DNA of 64,000 nucleotides from Bosea sp. PAMC 26642 (GCF_001562255.1 NZ_CP014301.1:434001-498000); one strand, 5' to 3'. Shown: positions 36,086 through 46,479, counted from the first letter of the stretch. Notes: generated by a model not told the origin, from the sequence alone. Made by a program: numbers and translations.

Positions 36086-38794
36086 ATGCGCGTCGACCAC
36101 GCCAGCCCCGGCCCCGGCATTCCCGACGCAGGCGTCCGCACGACCTGCCCCTATTGCGGCGTCGGCTGCGGCGTGCTCGCCACGCCCGACGGCAAGGGCG
36201 GCGCCGCCATTGCGGGCGACCCGGCCCATCCCGCCAATCTCGGCCGGCTCTGCTCCAAAGGTTCGGCGCTCGGCGAGACGCTTGGACTCGGCAAGCGCGT
36301 TCTGCATCCGATGATGCGCAACGCGGCGGGCGGCTACGACCGTGTGAGCTGGGATGCGGCGCTCGATGTCGTCGCCAGCGGCCTGAAGTCGATCATCGCG
36401 GAGAACGGCCCGGAAGCCGTGGCCTTCTATCTCTCCGGCCAGCTGCTGACCGAAGACTACTACGTTGCCAACAAGCTGATGAAGGGCTTCATCGGCTCAG
36501 CCCATGTGGACACCAATTCGCGGCTGTGCATGTCGTCCACGGTCGCCGGCCACAAGCGCGTGCTCGGCTCCGACACCGTGCCCGGCAATTACGAGGATCT
36601 CGACAGCGCCGACCTGATCGTGCTGGTCGGGTCAAACACCGCCTGGTGCCACCCGGTCCTGTTCCGGCGCATCCAGCAGAACCGCAGTGAGCGCGGCGCG
36701 AAAGTGGTGGTCATCGACCCGCGCGTCACCGCGACGGCGGAAGATGCCGACATGGTCCTGGCGCTGAAGCCCGGCTCCGACAGCGTCCTGTTCGCCGGCC
36801 TGCTGGTGCATCTCGCCGATCACGGCCTGACCGATGCCACCTATCTCGCGCGCCACACCGCTGGCTTCGACGAGGTGCTGGCAAATGCGCGGGAGATCTC
36901 GCCCGATCTCGCCTCGGTCGCAGCGCGCACCGGCCTGAGCGAGGCCGATCTCGCCGCTTTCTACACGCTCTGGGCCGGCACGCCGGCTGTCGTCACCGCC
37001 TGGAGCCAGGGCGTCAACCAGTCGGCCCAGGGCACGGACAAGGTCGCCGCGATCCTGCATTGCCACCTCGCCACCGGCCGCATCGGCCGGCCCGGCGGCG
37101 GGCCGTTCTCGCTGACCGGCCAGCCCAACGCCATGGGCGGCCGCGAGGTCGGGGGGCTCGCCAACATGCTGGCCGCCCATATGGGCTATTCCACGTCCGA
37201 GATCGACCGCGTCCGCCGCTTCTGGAAGGCGCCGAACATGGCGCAGAGCGAGGGACTGAAAGCCGTCGCCATGCTCGACGCTGTGGCGGAAAAAAGCATC
37301 AAGGCGCTCTGGGTCATGGCGACCAACCCCGCCGTCTCGCTGCCGCGCGCCGACCATGTCGCCGCTGCGCTCAAAGGCCTCGAACTCTTCGTCGTCTCCG
37401 AGAACGTGCTCTCCAACGACACGTTGGCGGCCGGCCCGCATCTGATCCTGCCCGCCGCCGCCTGGGGCGAGAAGGACGGCACGGTCACCAATTCCGAGCG
37501 ACGCATCTCGCGCCAGCGCGCTTTTCTGCCGCTGCCGGGCGAGGTCAGGCCCGATTGGTGGATCGTCTGCGAGGTCGCAAGGCGCCTCGGCTTCGGCGAG
37601 GCCTTTGCCTATACCGACGCCTCGCAGATCTACGCCGAGCATGCCGCGCTTTCCGCCTTCGAAAACGACGGCACGCGCGATTTCGACATCGGCGGCCACG
37701 CGAACCTGTCCCGCCGCGCCTATGACGTGCTGAAGCCGGTGCAATGGCCGGTGCCGGCGGGCCGACCGCAGGGCACGCCGCGCCTCTTCGCCGATGGCAG
37801 CTTCTACACGGCGGACGGCCGCGCCCGGATGCAGCCGCTGGCCGTGCCGGCGCTCGCGGCCATGCCGAGCGACGAATTGCCGCTGCTGCTCAACACCGGC
37901 CGGGTCCGCGACCACTGGCACACGATGACGCGCACGGGGCTGAGCCCGCGGCTTTCGGCCCATGTCAGCGAGCCCTGCGTCCTCGTACATCCCCGCGACG
38001 CCGCGCGCTTCGGCCTGACCGATGGCGGCTTCGCCCGCGTCGAGAATGCCCATGGCGCGGTCGTGCTCAAGGTCGCGTTCGACCCCGGCGCGCAGCCCGG
38101 TTCGCTCTTCGCGCCGATCCATTGGTCGGCCGAGACGGCCTCTCATGCGCGCGTCGGGGCCGCCGTCCAGCCCGCCTGCGACCCGTATTCCGGCCAGCCC
38201 GAGTTGAAGGCGACGCCGTCTTCGATCGCGCCCGTCGCCTATGCGGCACAGGGCTTCGTGCTCTCGCGCGAAAATTTCGCACTGCCGGCCGGCAGCTGGT
38301 GGGCGAAAGTCGCGGTCGAGGGTGGCGAAGGCCGGCTTTTCGCCACCGACGCCACGGTCGACGACCTGATGGGCCAAGTCCGCGCCGCCTTCGGCGAGGA
38401 CGGGCTGACCGAGATGATCGACCGCGAGGGCGGCGTTTATCGCTGCGCAGCGACTCGAAACGGCGTGCTGCTCGCAGCGCTCTTCGTCGCGCCCGCCGGA
38501 CGCGCCCCGCTCTGGGACACGGTCAAGCTCGCCTTCGCCGAGACCGGCGCTGCGCCCGAGAACCGGCTCGCTCTGCTGGCCGGCCGCAGGCTCGACGGCG
38601 CCGCCGATCCCGGCCCGACCGTCTGCGCCTGCTTCGGCGTCGGACTCAACGCCATCCGCGCAGCCTTCGCCGGCGGTGGCGCGATGACGCCCGAGGATAT
38701 CGGCCGCCAACTCAAGGCGGGCACGAATTGTGGGTCATGCCTGCCGGAAATCCGGCGCATCGGCGCGCAGTCGCGCGAGACGGTGGCGGCATGA
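36086..38794 (+). CDS. nasA: Assimilatory nitrate reductase catalytic subunit NasA
   Basis: NasA reduces nitrate to nitrite in the cytoplasm with a bis-MGD molybdenum centre. The 902-residue protein has an N-terminal [4Fe-4S] site (Cys21, Cys24, Cys28 in CPYCGVGC, and Cys56 in LCSKG) and molybdopterin domains including DTNSRLCMSS, GSNTAWCHPVLFRR, NTGRVRDHWHTMTRTG. A C-terminal BFD-type [2Fe-2S] domain follows (VCACFGVGLN ... GTNCGSCLPEI). The C-terminal cluster is the docking point for the flavoprotein encoded upstream. Its stop overlaps an ATG of nrtB. Confidence 0.96.
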   Translation: MRVDHASPGPGIPDAGVRTTCPYCGVGCGVLATPDGKGGAAIAGDPAHPANLGRLCSKGSALGETLGLGKRVLHPMMRNAAGGYDRVSWDAALDVVASGLKSIIAENGPEAVAFYLSGQLLTEDYYVANKLMKGFIGSAHVDTNSRLCMSSTVAGHKRVLGSDTVPGNYEDLDSADLIVLVGSNTAWCHPVLFRRIQQNRSERGAKVVVIDPRVTATAEDADMVLALKPGSDSVLFAGLLVHLADHGLTDATYLARHTAGFDEVLANAREISPDLASVAARTGLSEADLAAFYTLWAGTPAVVTAWSQGVNQSAQGTDKVAAILHCHLATGRIGRPGGGPFSLTGQPNAMGGREVGGLANMLAAHMGYSTSEIDRVRRFWKAPNMAQSEGLKAVAMLDAVAEKSIKALWVMATNPAVSLPRADHVAAALKGLELFVVSENVLSNDTLAAGPHLILPAAAWGEKDGTVTNSERRISRQRAFLPLPGEVRPDWWIVCEVARRLGFGEAFAYTDASQIYAEHAALSAFENDGTRDFDIGGHANLSRRAYDVLKPVQWPVPAGRPQGTPRLFADGSFYTADGRARMQPLAVPALAAMPSDELPLLLNTGRVRDHWHTMTRTGLSPRLSAHVSEPCVLVHPRDAARFGLTDGGFARVENAHGAVVLKVAFDPGAQPGSLFAPIHWSAETASHARVGAAVQPACDPYSGQPELKATPSSIAPVAYAAQGFVLSRENFALPAGSWWAKVAVEGGEGRLFATDATVDDLMGQVRAAFGEDGLTEMIDREGGVYRCAATRNGVLLAALFVAPAGRAPLWDTVKLAFAETGAAPENRLALLAGRRLDGAADPGPTVCACFGVGLNAIRAAFAGGGAMTPEDIGRQLKAGTNCGSCLPEIRRIGAQSRETVAA

Positions 38795-38832
38795 CGAGCG
38801 CTTTTGAACAGATCAACCAGAGGAGTGTCGAG

Positions 38833-39741
38833 ATGGGTCAGGCTGTCTTGAAGAACGCGGCCACGGGCGCGAACATCGTCGCCCTGCCGGGCGTCGAGGC
38901 CAAGGTGGTGTCGCTGCCGGCCGCTGCCGGCAAGCCGTCGCGCGACAGGCTCGCCTCCTGGCTGAGGGCGGTGCTCGTCAACGTCGTGCCGCCGCTGATC
39001 ACCGTCGCGCTGATCCTGCTGTTCTGGCAGCTCGCCGCGCATGGCCCGCAATCCTCGCTGCCGACGCCGACCAAGATCTGGGCCGAAGCCAGGGACCTGA
39101 TCACCGAGCCGTTCTTCTGGAACGGCTCTCAGGATATCGGTCTCGGCTGGCGCATCCTTGTCTCGCTGCAGCGCGTCGCCATCGGCTTCAGCCTCGCGGC
39201 GATCGTCGGCGTCCTGCTGGGCACGCTGGTGGGCCAATCGGTCTGGGCGATGCGCGGGCTCGACCCCGTCTTCCAGGTGCTGCGCACCGTGCCGCCGCTG
39301 GCTTGGTTGCCACTGGCCCTCGCGGCCTTCCGGGACAGCCAGCCCTCGGCGATTTTCGTGATCTTCATCACCGCGATCTGGCCGGTGATCATCAACACGG
39401 CGGTGGGCATCCGCAACATCCCGCAGGACTATCGCAATGTCGCGCAGGTGCTGCGGCTGAACCAGGTCGAGTTCTTCTACAAGATCATGGTGCCTTCGGC
39501 CGCGCCCTACATCTTCACCGGCCTGCGTATCGGCGTCGGCCTGTCCTGGCTCGCCATCGTCGCGGCCGAGATGCTGACCGGTGGCGTCGGCATCGGCTTC
39601 TTCATCTGGGATGCGTGGAATTCCTCGCGCCTGTCCGACATCATCGTGGCGCTCGTCTACATCGGCGTGGTGGGCTTCGTGCTCGACCGTCTCGTCGCCT
39701 TCGTCGGCACCATCGTCACCCGCGGCACCATCACCAACTGA
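38833..39741 (+). CDS. nrtB: Nitrate ABC transporter permease NrtB
   Basis: This is the membrane subunit of the nitrate importer, about 302 residues with six membrane segments. The inner-loop motif that contacts the ATPase is in the stretch GIRNIPQDYRNVAQVLRLNQ, and family segments PPLAWLPLALAAFRD and AAEMLTGGVGIGFFIWDAWN are present. Two starts are possible: ATG 38833 has AGAGGAG 7 bp upstream and was preferred; ATG 38791 overlaps the nasA stop (ATGA) and adds 14 residues. Confidence 0.93.
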   Translation: MGQAVLKNAATGANIVALPGVEAKVVSLPAAAGKPSRDRLASWLRAVLVNVVPPLITVALILLFWQLAAHGPQSSLPTPTKIWAEARDLITEPFFWNGSQDIGLGWRILVSLQRVAIGFSLAAIVGVLLGTLVGQSVWAMRGLDPVFQVLRTVPPLAWLPLALAAFRDSQPSAIFVIFITAIWPVIINTAVGIRNIPQDYRNVAQVLRLNQVEFFYKIMVPSAAPYIFTGLRIGVGLSWLAIVAAEMLTGGVGIGFFIWDAWNSSRLSDIIVALVYIGVVGFVLDRLVAFVGTIVTRGTITN

Positions 39742-39751
39742 GGAGGCGAGC

Positions 39752-40543
39752 ATGAGCTATCTCAAGATCGACCATGTCGAGAAGACCTTCCAGCACGGTG
39801 GTTCCTCGACCAACGTCCTCAAGGACATCAGCCTCGACATCGAGAAGGGCGAGTACGTCTCGGTGATCGGCCATTCCGGCTGCGGAAAGTCGACCCTGCT
39901 CAACATCATCGCGGGGCTGACGCCGATCACGTCCGGCGCCGTACTGCTCGAAGGCAAGGAGGTCCGCGATCCGGGCCCCGAGCGCGCCGTCGTCTTCCAG
40001 AACCATTCGCTGCTGCCCTGGCTGACCGTTTACGACAATGTCGCGCTCGCCGTGAACAAGGTCTTCGGGGGCAAGAAATCCAAGGCCGAGCGGCATGACT
40101 GGATCATGCACAATCTCGACCTCGTCCAGATGGCCCATGCCAGGGACAAGCGCCCTGCCGAAATCTCTGGCGGCATGAAGCAGCGCGTCGGCATCGCCCG
40201 CGGGCTGGCCATGGAACCCAAGATCCTGCTGCTCGACGAGCCTTTCGGCGCTCTCGACGCCCTGACCCGCGCCCATCTGCAGGATTCGATCATGCAGATC
40301 CATGCGTCGTTGGGAAACACCATGATCATGATCACCCATGACGTCGACGAGGCCGTGCTGCTCTCGGACCGCATCGTGATGATGACCAACGGCCCCTCGG
40401 CCCGCATCGGCGAGGTGCTCGACGTGCGGCTGGAGCGCCCGCGGAAGCGCCTCGACCTCGTCGCCGACCGCACCTACATCGCCGCCCGCGAGGCGGTGCT
40501 GAAGTTCCTCTACGAACGCCACCGCTTCGTCGAGGCGGCGTGA
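39752..40543 (+). CDS. nrtD: Nitrate ABC transporter ATP-binding protein NrtC/NrtD
   Basis: The 263-residue ATPase has the Walker A GHSGCGKSTLL, Q-loop QNHSLLPW, signature ISGGMKQRVGIARGL, Walker B ILLLDEPFGALD and the switch His in MIMITHDVDEAVLLSD. It starts 10 bp after nrtB with GGAGG upstream. It has no C-terminal NrtA-like regulatory domain, so it corresponds to NrtD rather than the cyanobacterial NrtC form. Upstream in-frame sequence overlaps nrtB and was excluded. Confidence 0.94.
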   Translation: MSYLKIDHVEKTFQHGGSSTNVLKDISLDIEKGEYVSVIGHSGCGKSTLLNIIAGLTPITSGAVLLEGKEVRDPGPERAVVFQNHSLLPWLTVYDNVALAVNKVFGGKKSKAERHDWIMHNLDLVQMAHARDKRPAEISGGMKQRVGIARGLAMEPKILLLDEPFGALDALTRAHLQDSIMQIHASLGNTMIMITHDVDEAVLLSDRIVMMTNGPSARIGEVLDVRLERPRKRLDLVADRTYIAAREAVLKFLYERHRFVEAA

Positions 40544-40563
40544 ACCCTCTTTGTCACCCTCCA

Positions 40564-40656
40564 CGTCATCCCGGACGCAGCGAAGCGGAGATCCGGGATC
40601 CATCCTAGAGCGCTGCCGAGCCCTATGATGGATCCCGGGTCAAGCCCGGGATGACG
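40564..40656. repeat. Palindromic intergenic repeat (family A, copy 3)
   Basis: CGTCATCCCGGACGCAGCGAAGCGG and GATCCGGGATCCATC on the left pair with GATGGATCCCGGGTC and CCCGGGATGACG on the right. It fills the gap between nrtD and nirA and may act as a transcript-end or mRNA-stability structure inside the nitrate operon. Confidence 0.85.
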
Positions 40657-40708
40657 GTGGCGGATGGAGGCGACGGCGTCGCCTTCCCCGATCGTGAAAA
40701 GCAAAGCC

Positions 40709-42505
40709 ATGAGCGACGATTTCACTCCCGACCAGAAGCGCTATCTCGAAGGCTTCATGAGCGGCATGCAGTCTGCCCGTACCGCACGCGGGCTCGGCCC
40801 GCTCGGCGGTGCGCCAGGAGCCGGCAAGGCTGCGCCGTCCGGACCCGACCGGGAGCATCAGGAAGCTCAGGCAAAAACCGTCGCGGCCGGCGGCAAGCTT
40901 GCCGACCAGGAGAAGTGGAAGGCCGCCGAGCACCCGTTTGACGCCTATGCCCGCTTCAAGACGCAGGCCGAAGCCGGCACCTACCCGAAGCCCGAGGACA
41001 ATTTCCGCTGGCGCTATCACGGCCTGTTTTATGTGGCCCCGGCGCAGAACAGCTATATGTGCCGCCTGCGCATCCCCAACGGCATCCTCAAGGCCTGGCA
41101 GTTTGCGGGCGTCGCCGATCTGACTGAAAAACTTTGCGGCCCCTACAGCCACGTCACCACCCGCGCCAATCTCCAGGTGCGTGAAATTTCGGCCGAGAAC
41201 GCGCCGCTGCTGATCGAGGGCCTGTCGGATCTCGGCCTGACCGCCAAGGGCTCCGGCGCCGACAACATCCGCAACGTCACGGGTTCGGCCACCGCCGGCA
41301 TCGACCCGCTCGAACTGCTCGACACGCGTCCCCATGCCCGCGCCTGGCACCACCACATCCTGAACGACCGCTCGCTCTATGGGCTCCCGCGAAAATTCAA
41401 CGTCGCCTTCGACGGAGCAGGTTCGATCGCGACGCTGGAGGACACCAACGACATCGGCTTCCAGGCGATCGACGTTATCGAGGGCGCAAGCTTCGACGGC
41501 GAGCCGGTCGCGCCCGGCATCTGGTATCGCCTCGCGCTCGGCGGCATCACCGGCCATCACGATCTCGCCCGCGACACCGGCGTGATCGTCGCTCCCTCGG
41601 ACGCAGTCGCCGTGGCCGACGCGATCGTGCGCGTCTTCATCGCCAATGGTGACCGGACCAACAGGGCGAAGTCGCGCCTGAAATACGTGCTCGACGCCTG
41701 GGGTTTCGACAAATTCCTTGCCGCCGTCGAGGAGAAGCTCGATCGCAAGTTGATCCGCCTAGAGGCCGCCTTCGTGAAGCCGCGCCCGGTCTATGACCGC
41801 CTCGCCCATATCGGCGTGCACAGGCAGGCCCAGCCCGGCCTGAACTGGATCGGCGTCGCGCTGCCTGTCGGCAAGCTCACCGTCGCCCAGATGCGCACCA
41901 TCGCCGCGATCGCGCAGGCGAGCGGCGATGGTGATATCCGCCTGACCGTCTGGCAGAACCTGCTGATCTCCGGCGTACCCGACGCGAAGGTCGACGATGT
42001 GGTCGCAAATCTGATCGCGATCGGCCTCTCCGCGGAAACCTCGATCCTGCGCGCCGGGTTGATCGCCTGCACCGGCGCCACCGGCTGCAAATTCGCCGCC
42101 GCCCACACCAAGGAGGACGCGCTCGCCATCGCCGCCCATTGCGAACCGCGCATCACGCTGGATACGCCCGTCAACATCCACCTGACCGGCTGCCACCACT
42201 CTTGTGCCCAGCACTATATCGGCGATATCGGGCTGATCGGCGCCAAGGTCCCGATCAACGAGGAGGGCGACACGGTGCCCGGCTACGACCTCCTCGTCGG
42301 TGGCGGCTACGGCGTCGACGGCGGCATGGCCCGTCCCTTCCGCGAGAAGGTCAAGGCCGAGGAGGCGCCGGCACTGGTCGAGGCCGTGCTGCGGACCTGG
42401 CAAGCCCATCGCGCCACGCCCGAGGAAAGCTTCGTCTCCTTCGCCCGTCGCCACGAGATCGAGGCGCTGCAGGCGTTGGTCGCGCAGATGGGAGAGGCGG
42501 CATGA
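40709..42505 (+). CDS. nirA: Ferredoxin-type assimilatory nitrite reductase NirA
   Basis: NirA reduces nitrite to ammonium in six one-electron steps at siroheme coupled to a [4Fe-4S] cluster. The 598-residue protein has two nitrite/sulfite reductase half-domains. The cluster cysteines are Cys454 and Cys460 (CTGATGCKFAAAHTK) and Cys495 and Cys499 (CHHSCAQHYIG). An N-terminal extension of about 60 residues precedes the core. The start at 40709 avoids reading through the palindromic repeat. The flavoprotein downstream is the probable electron donor. Confidence 0.93.
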   Translation: MSDDFTPDQKRYLEGFMSGMQSARTARGLGPLGGAPGAGKAAPSGPDREHQEAQAKTVAAGGKLADQEKWKAAEHPFDAYARFKTQAEAGTYPKPEDNFRWRYHGLFYVAPAQNSYMCRLRIPNGILKAWQFAGVADLTEKLCGPYSHVTTRANLQVREISAENAPLLIEGLSDLGLTAKGSGADNIRNVTGSATAGIDPLELLDTRPHARAWHHHILNDRSLYGLPRKFNVAFDGAGSIATLEDTNDIGFQAIDVIEGASFDGEPVAPGIWYRLALGGITGHHDLARDTGVIVAPSDAVAVADAIVRVFIANGDRTNRAKSRLKYVLDAWGFDKFLAAVEEKLDRKLIRLEAAFVKPRPVYDRLAHIGVHRQAQPGLNWIGVALPVGKLTVAQMRTIAAIAQASGDGDIRLTVWQNLLISGVPDAKVDDVVANLIAIGLSAETSILRAGLIACTGATGCKFAAAHTKEDALAIAAHCEPRITLDTPVNIHLTGCHHSCAQHYIGDIGLIGAKVPINEEGDTVPGYDLLVGGGYGVDGGMARPFREKVKAEEAPALVEAVLRTWQAHRATPEESFVSFARRHEIEALQALVAQMGEAA

Positions 42506-42714
42506 GCGTCCTTCTGAAGTTTGGCGCCAGGGATTCCGGTCCCCTTCCCCCCGCTTGCGGTGGGGAAGGGTTAGGGATGGGGGGGCGTGCAGGACAAATC
42601 CCGACGGCGTCACCAGGCGGCACTGCCCCCCACCCCAACCCTCCCCACCGCAAGCGGGCGGAGGGGGCTGTCGTGGCTCCGGCGTTCTGCTCGGCACGCG
42701 AGTTCGTTCGATGA
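42502..42714 (+). CDS. 70-codon ORF made largely of a palindromic repeat
   Basis: An ATG overlapping the nirA stop (ATGA) opens a frame that runs to a stop overlapping the next start (again ATGA). Only the first dozen codons (MSVLLKFGARDSG) and the last ten are outside the repeat at 42541-42667. The product would be a Pro/Gly-rich peptide. It looks like a repeat insertion that left an open, potentially translated frame linking nirA and its reductase. It may not make a functional protein. Confidence 0.35.
   Translation: MSVLLKFGARDSGPLPPACGGEGLGMGGRAGQIPTASPGGTAPHPNPPHRKRAEGAVVAPAFCSAREFVR
42541..42667. repeat. Palindromic repeat (family B) between nirA and the reductase gene
   Basis: Two arms of about 43 bp are inverted. 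The left runs from CCCCTTCCCCCCGCTTGCGG to GGGATGGGGGGG and the right from CCCCCCACCCCAACCC to CAAGCGGGCGGAGGGGG. Each arm also contains a smaller GCTTGCGG/CCGCAAGC symmetry. The type differs from the family A repeats. It would form a very stable hairpin in the operon mRNA. Confidence 0.85.
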
Positions 42715-44294
42715 CCCTCCAAACCCCATCCCCCATCGTTCAGGTCCTGCCCGAGACCGCGCCTTTCAGCGAGGAGCAGCGCTCCTGGCTGAACGGCTTC
42801 TTCGCTGGCCTGCTCTCGCTCGACAATGCCGGCGTCACCGCGCTCTCGCCCGCTGAGAACGCCGCCGTCATGGGCGAGGCCGATGACGGCGCGCCCTGGC
42901 ACGATCCGGCGATGGAGATGCCGGAGCGGATGAAACTCGCCGAGGGCAAACCCATGCCGCGCAAGCTCTTCGCGGCGATGGCGCAGCAGGATTGCGGCCA
43001 ATGCGGCTATGTCTGCGAGACCTATTCGGCCGCGATCGCCGAGGGCAAGGAGCCCCGCCTCAACCTCTGCGCGCCCGGCGGCAAGGACACGCTGCGGATG
43101 CTGAAGACGCTGGTGGAGGAGGGCGGTTCCGCCCCCGCCGCGCCCTCGACCGAGGCGGCTCCCGCTGCGCCCGCAGGCCCCGTCGGCCGCTCGCGCGAAA
43201 ACCCGGCGATGGCGACCTTCCTGTCTCGACGCAAGCTCAATGGCGAGGGTTCCGAAAAGGAAACCTGGCATGTCGAGTTCGATCTTTCGGAATGCGGTCT
43301 CGACTACATCGTCGGCGACGCCTTCGGCATCGTGGCGCAAAACGATCCGCGTCTGGCAGACGCCGTGATCGCGCTGCTGGGCGCGCGGCCCGATGCGCTC
43401 ATCAACGGCAAGACGTTGCGGGATATCCTTGTCGCCGACGTCGCGCTCGGCCCAGCACCCGACGCACTCTTCCAGCTCATCTCCTACGTCACCGGCGGCG
43501 AGACCCGCGCCAAGGCGAAGCGGCTGGCGGCGGGCGAGGACCCGGACGGTGATCTCGACCGGCTCGACGTGCTCGGCACGCTGCACAAATTCGGCAATGC
43601 GAGGCTCTCGCCCGAGGCCTTCGTCGAGGCGCTCGACCCGCTCCAGCCGCGTCTTTATTCGATCTCGTCCTCGATCAACGCCACGCCCGGCCAGATCTCG
43701 CTCACGGTGGATACGGTGCGCTACAAGGTCGGCACCCGCCCGCGCTGGGGCGTCGCCTCGACCTATCTCGGCGAGCGCGTCCAGCCCGGCGACAAGGTGC
43801 CGGTCTATGTCCAGCGCGCCCATGGCTTCGGCCTGCCGCAGGACCCGAACACGCCCGTCATCATGTGCGGTCCCGGCACCGGCATCGCGCCCTTCCGCGC
43901 TTTCCTGCACGACCGCAAGGCGACGAGGGCGACGGGCAGGAACTGGCTCTTCTTCGGCCACCAGCGCCGCGCCACGGATTTCTTCTACGAGGACGAGCTC
44001 AACGCGATGAAGGAAGAGGGTGTGTTGACCGGCCTGACGCTGGCCTGGTCGCGCGACGATACGGCTAAGGTCTATGTCCAGGACCGTATGCGCGAGCGCG
44101 GCGCCGAGCTTTTCGCCTGGCTGGAGGAGGGCGCGCATTTCTACGTCTGCGGCGACGCCAAGCGCATGGCCAAGGATGTCGAGCGCGCCATGGTCGATGT
44201 CGTCGCCGAGCATGGCAAGCGCTCGGCCGACGAGGCGGTGGCCTATGTCGCTGCGCTCAAGAAGGCCGGGCGCTATCAGGCGGACGTGTACTGA
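42711..44294 (+). CDS. NADPH flavoprotein reductase with N-terminal Fe-S domain (CysJ-like)
   Basis: The 527-residue protein has an N-terminal FeS-type domain with Cys95, Cys98, Cys102 (CGQCGYVC) and Cys120 (NLCAPGG). It then has a CysJ/NADPH-P450-reductase-type FAD domain (RLYSISSSINATPGQ, RWGVASTYLGERV) and an NADPH domain (CGPGTGIAPFRAFLHDRKA, ending GRYQADVY). The FMN/flavodoxin domain of a full CysJ is missing. It directly follows nirA, so the likely task is NADPH to Fe-S to NirA electron transfer in place of ferredoxin. A role with sulfite reductase cannot be ruled out. Confidence 0.87.
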   Translation: MTLQTPSPIVQVLPETAPFSEEQRSWLNGFFAGLLSLDNAGVTALSPAENAAVMGEADDGAPWHDPAMEMPERMKLAEGKPMPRKLFAAMAQQDCGQCGYVCETYSAAIAEGKEPRLNLCAPGGKDTLRMLKTLVEEGGSAPAAPSTEAAPAAPAGPVGRSRENPAMATFLSRRKLNGEGSEKETWHVEFDLSECGLDYIVGDAFGIVAQNDPRLADAVIALLGARPDALINGKTLRDILVADVALGPAPDALFQLISYVTGGETRAKAKRLAAGEDPDGDLDRLDVLGTLHKFGNARLSPEAFVEALDPLQPRLYSISSSINATPGQISLTVDTVRYKVGTRPRWGVASTYLGERVQPGDKVPVYVQRAHGFGLPQDPNTPVIMCGPGTGIAPFRAFLHDRKATRATGRNWLFFGHQRRATDFFYEDELNAMKEEGVLTGLTLAWSRDDTAKVYVQDRMRERGAELFAWLEEGAHFYVCGDAKRMAKDVERAMVDVVAEHGKRSADEAVAYVAALKKAGRYQADVY

Positions 44295-44343
44295 AATCAC
44301 GTCTCGGCGTCGCAGCCTGTCGCATCGGCGGAACCCGCATGGC

Positions 44344-44368
44344 CCTCGCGCGATTATCTCCCGCGAGG
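44344..44368. terminator. Hairpin between the nitrate operon and the topoisomerase gene
   Basis: CCTCGCG and CGCGAGG pair over 7 bp around an 11-base loop (CGATTATCTCC). No T-tract follows, so any terminating role is uncertain. Confidence 0.3.
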
Positions 44369-44393
44369 AAATCGCATCCATCGGGACGCCGCC

Positions 44394-45419
44394 ATGCCCA
44401 GCACAGCCGCCAAACGCGAAAAGCCTGCTGCACCGATCCGTCTCAAACGAACGGACGCCGCCGCGCTGACGATCCGGCGGTGCAAGGCGGGCAAGGGCTT
44501 CTCCTACCGCGACGCTGACGGCAAACCGGTCAGGGATACGGAAACACTCGCCCGCATCCGCTCGCTCGCCATCCCTCCCGCCTATGTCGATGTCCGCATC
44601 GCAGCCGACCCGCGCTCGCATCTCCAGGCGGTCGGCCATGACGAGGCAGGCCGTGTCCAGCACCGCTATCACCCCGAATGGGACAAGGTTCGCGAGCGCA
44701 AGAAACTCAAGCGCCTGAGCCAGCTCATAGCGGCGCTGCCGAAACTGCGCACCGCCGTCGCCCGCGACCTCAAGGACAGGAGCCTGACGCGCGAGAAGGC
44801 GCTCGCCTGCGCCGCCGCGATCATCGACCGCTGTCACATCCGCGTCGGCAACGAGACCTATGCCAAGACCAATGGCAGCCACGGCGCCTCGACCTTGCTG
44901 AAACGCCATGTCGCGATCAAGGGCAGCCGGATCGAGCTCGCCTTCCGCGGCAAGAGTCGCAAGGACGTCTCTTGCGCCACCGAGGACCAGACGCTGGCCA
45001 GGGCGCTCACCCGCATCATGACGCTGCCTGGAGACAGGTTGCTGCAATACCGCCGCGACGACGGCACCGTGGCGCAGCTCAATGCGAGCGAGATCAACGC
45101 CTATCTCAAGCGCGTTTCAGGCCTCGCCATCAGCAGCAAGGATCTGCGGATGCTGGCCGCCAACGCAGCCGCCGCCGAATTGCTGCTGGCCAGCGAGGTG
45201 ATCGCCAGCGAGACCGGCCGCAAGCGCCAGCTCGCCGACATCATGCGCGCCATCTCGGAGCGGCTGGTCAACACGCCCGCCGTGGTCCGCAAGAGTTACG
45301 TCCACGCCATCGTCGTCAGCTCCTATGCCAGCGGTAAGCTCAAGCGCTGCTACGAAAAGGCCCGCGCCCGCGCCGGCTGTTCGCGGATCGAACGGGCGCT
45401 GGGGCTGGTGGCGGCGTAG
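44394..45419 (+). CDS. DNA topoisomerase IB (poxvirus/eukaryote-like)
   Basis: The 341-residue enzyme relaxes supercoils through a 3'-phosphotyrosine link. The catalytic tyrosine is Tyr302 in VRKSYVHAIV. Active-site basic residues occur in the conserved CHIRVGNETYAKTNGSHGAS segment and in ATEDQTLARALTRIM. The N-terminal domain (IRSLAIPPAYVDVRIAADP, HLQAVGHDEAGRVQHRYHPEW) is typical of bacterial TopIB. Such genes are common in soil alphaproteobacteria. The neighbours give no operon context. Confidence 0.93.
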   Translation: MPSTAAKREKPAAPIRLKRTDAAALTIRRCKAGKGFSYRDADGKPVRDTETLARIRSLAIPPAYVDVRIAADPRSHLQAVGHDEAGRVQHRYHPEWDKVRERKKLKRLSQLIAALPKLRTAVARDLKDRSLTREKALACAAAIIDRCHIRVGNETYAKTNGSHGASTLLKRHVAIKGSRIELAFRGKSRKDVSCATEDQTLARALTRIMTLPGDRLLQYRRDDGTVAQLNASEINAYLKRVSGLAISSKDLRMLAANAAAAELLLASEVIASETGRKRQLADIMRAISERLVNTPAVVRKSYVHAIVVSSYASGKLKRCYEKARARAGCSRIERALGLVAA

Positions 45420-45462
45420 CGGACGGGATGCGCGGCCGCGCCTTTTGCGATAATGGGCAGGC

Positions 45463-46470
<1,008 letters not shown>

Positions 46471-46479
46471 GACTTCGTC

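Noticed and set aside
36632..38710. Long minus-strand frame opposite nasA
   Set aside because: Shadow of the molybdenum reductase gene; composition is unlike a real protein.
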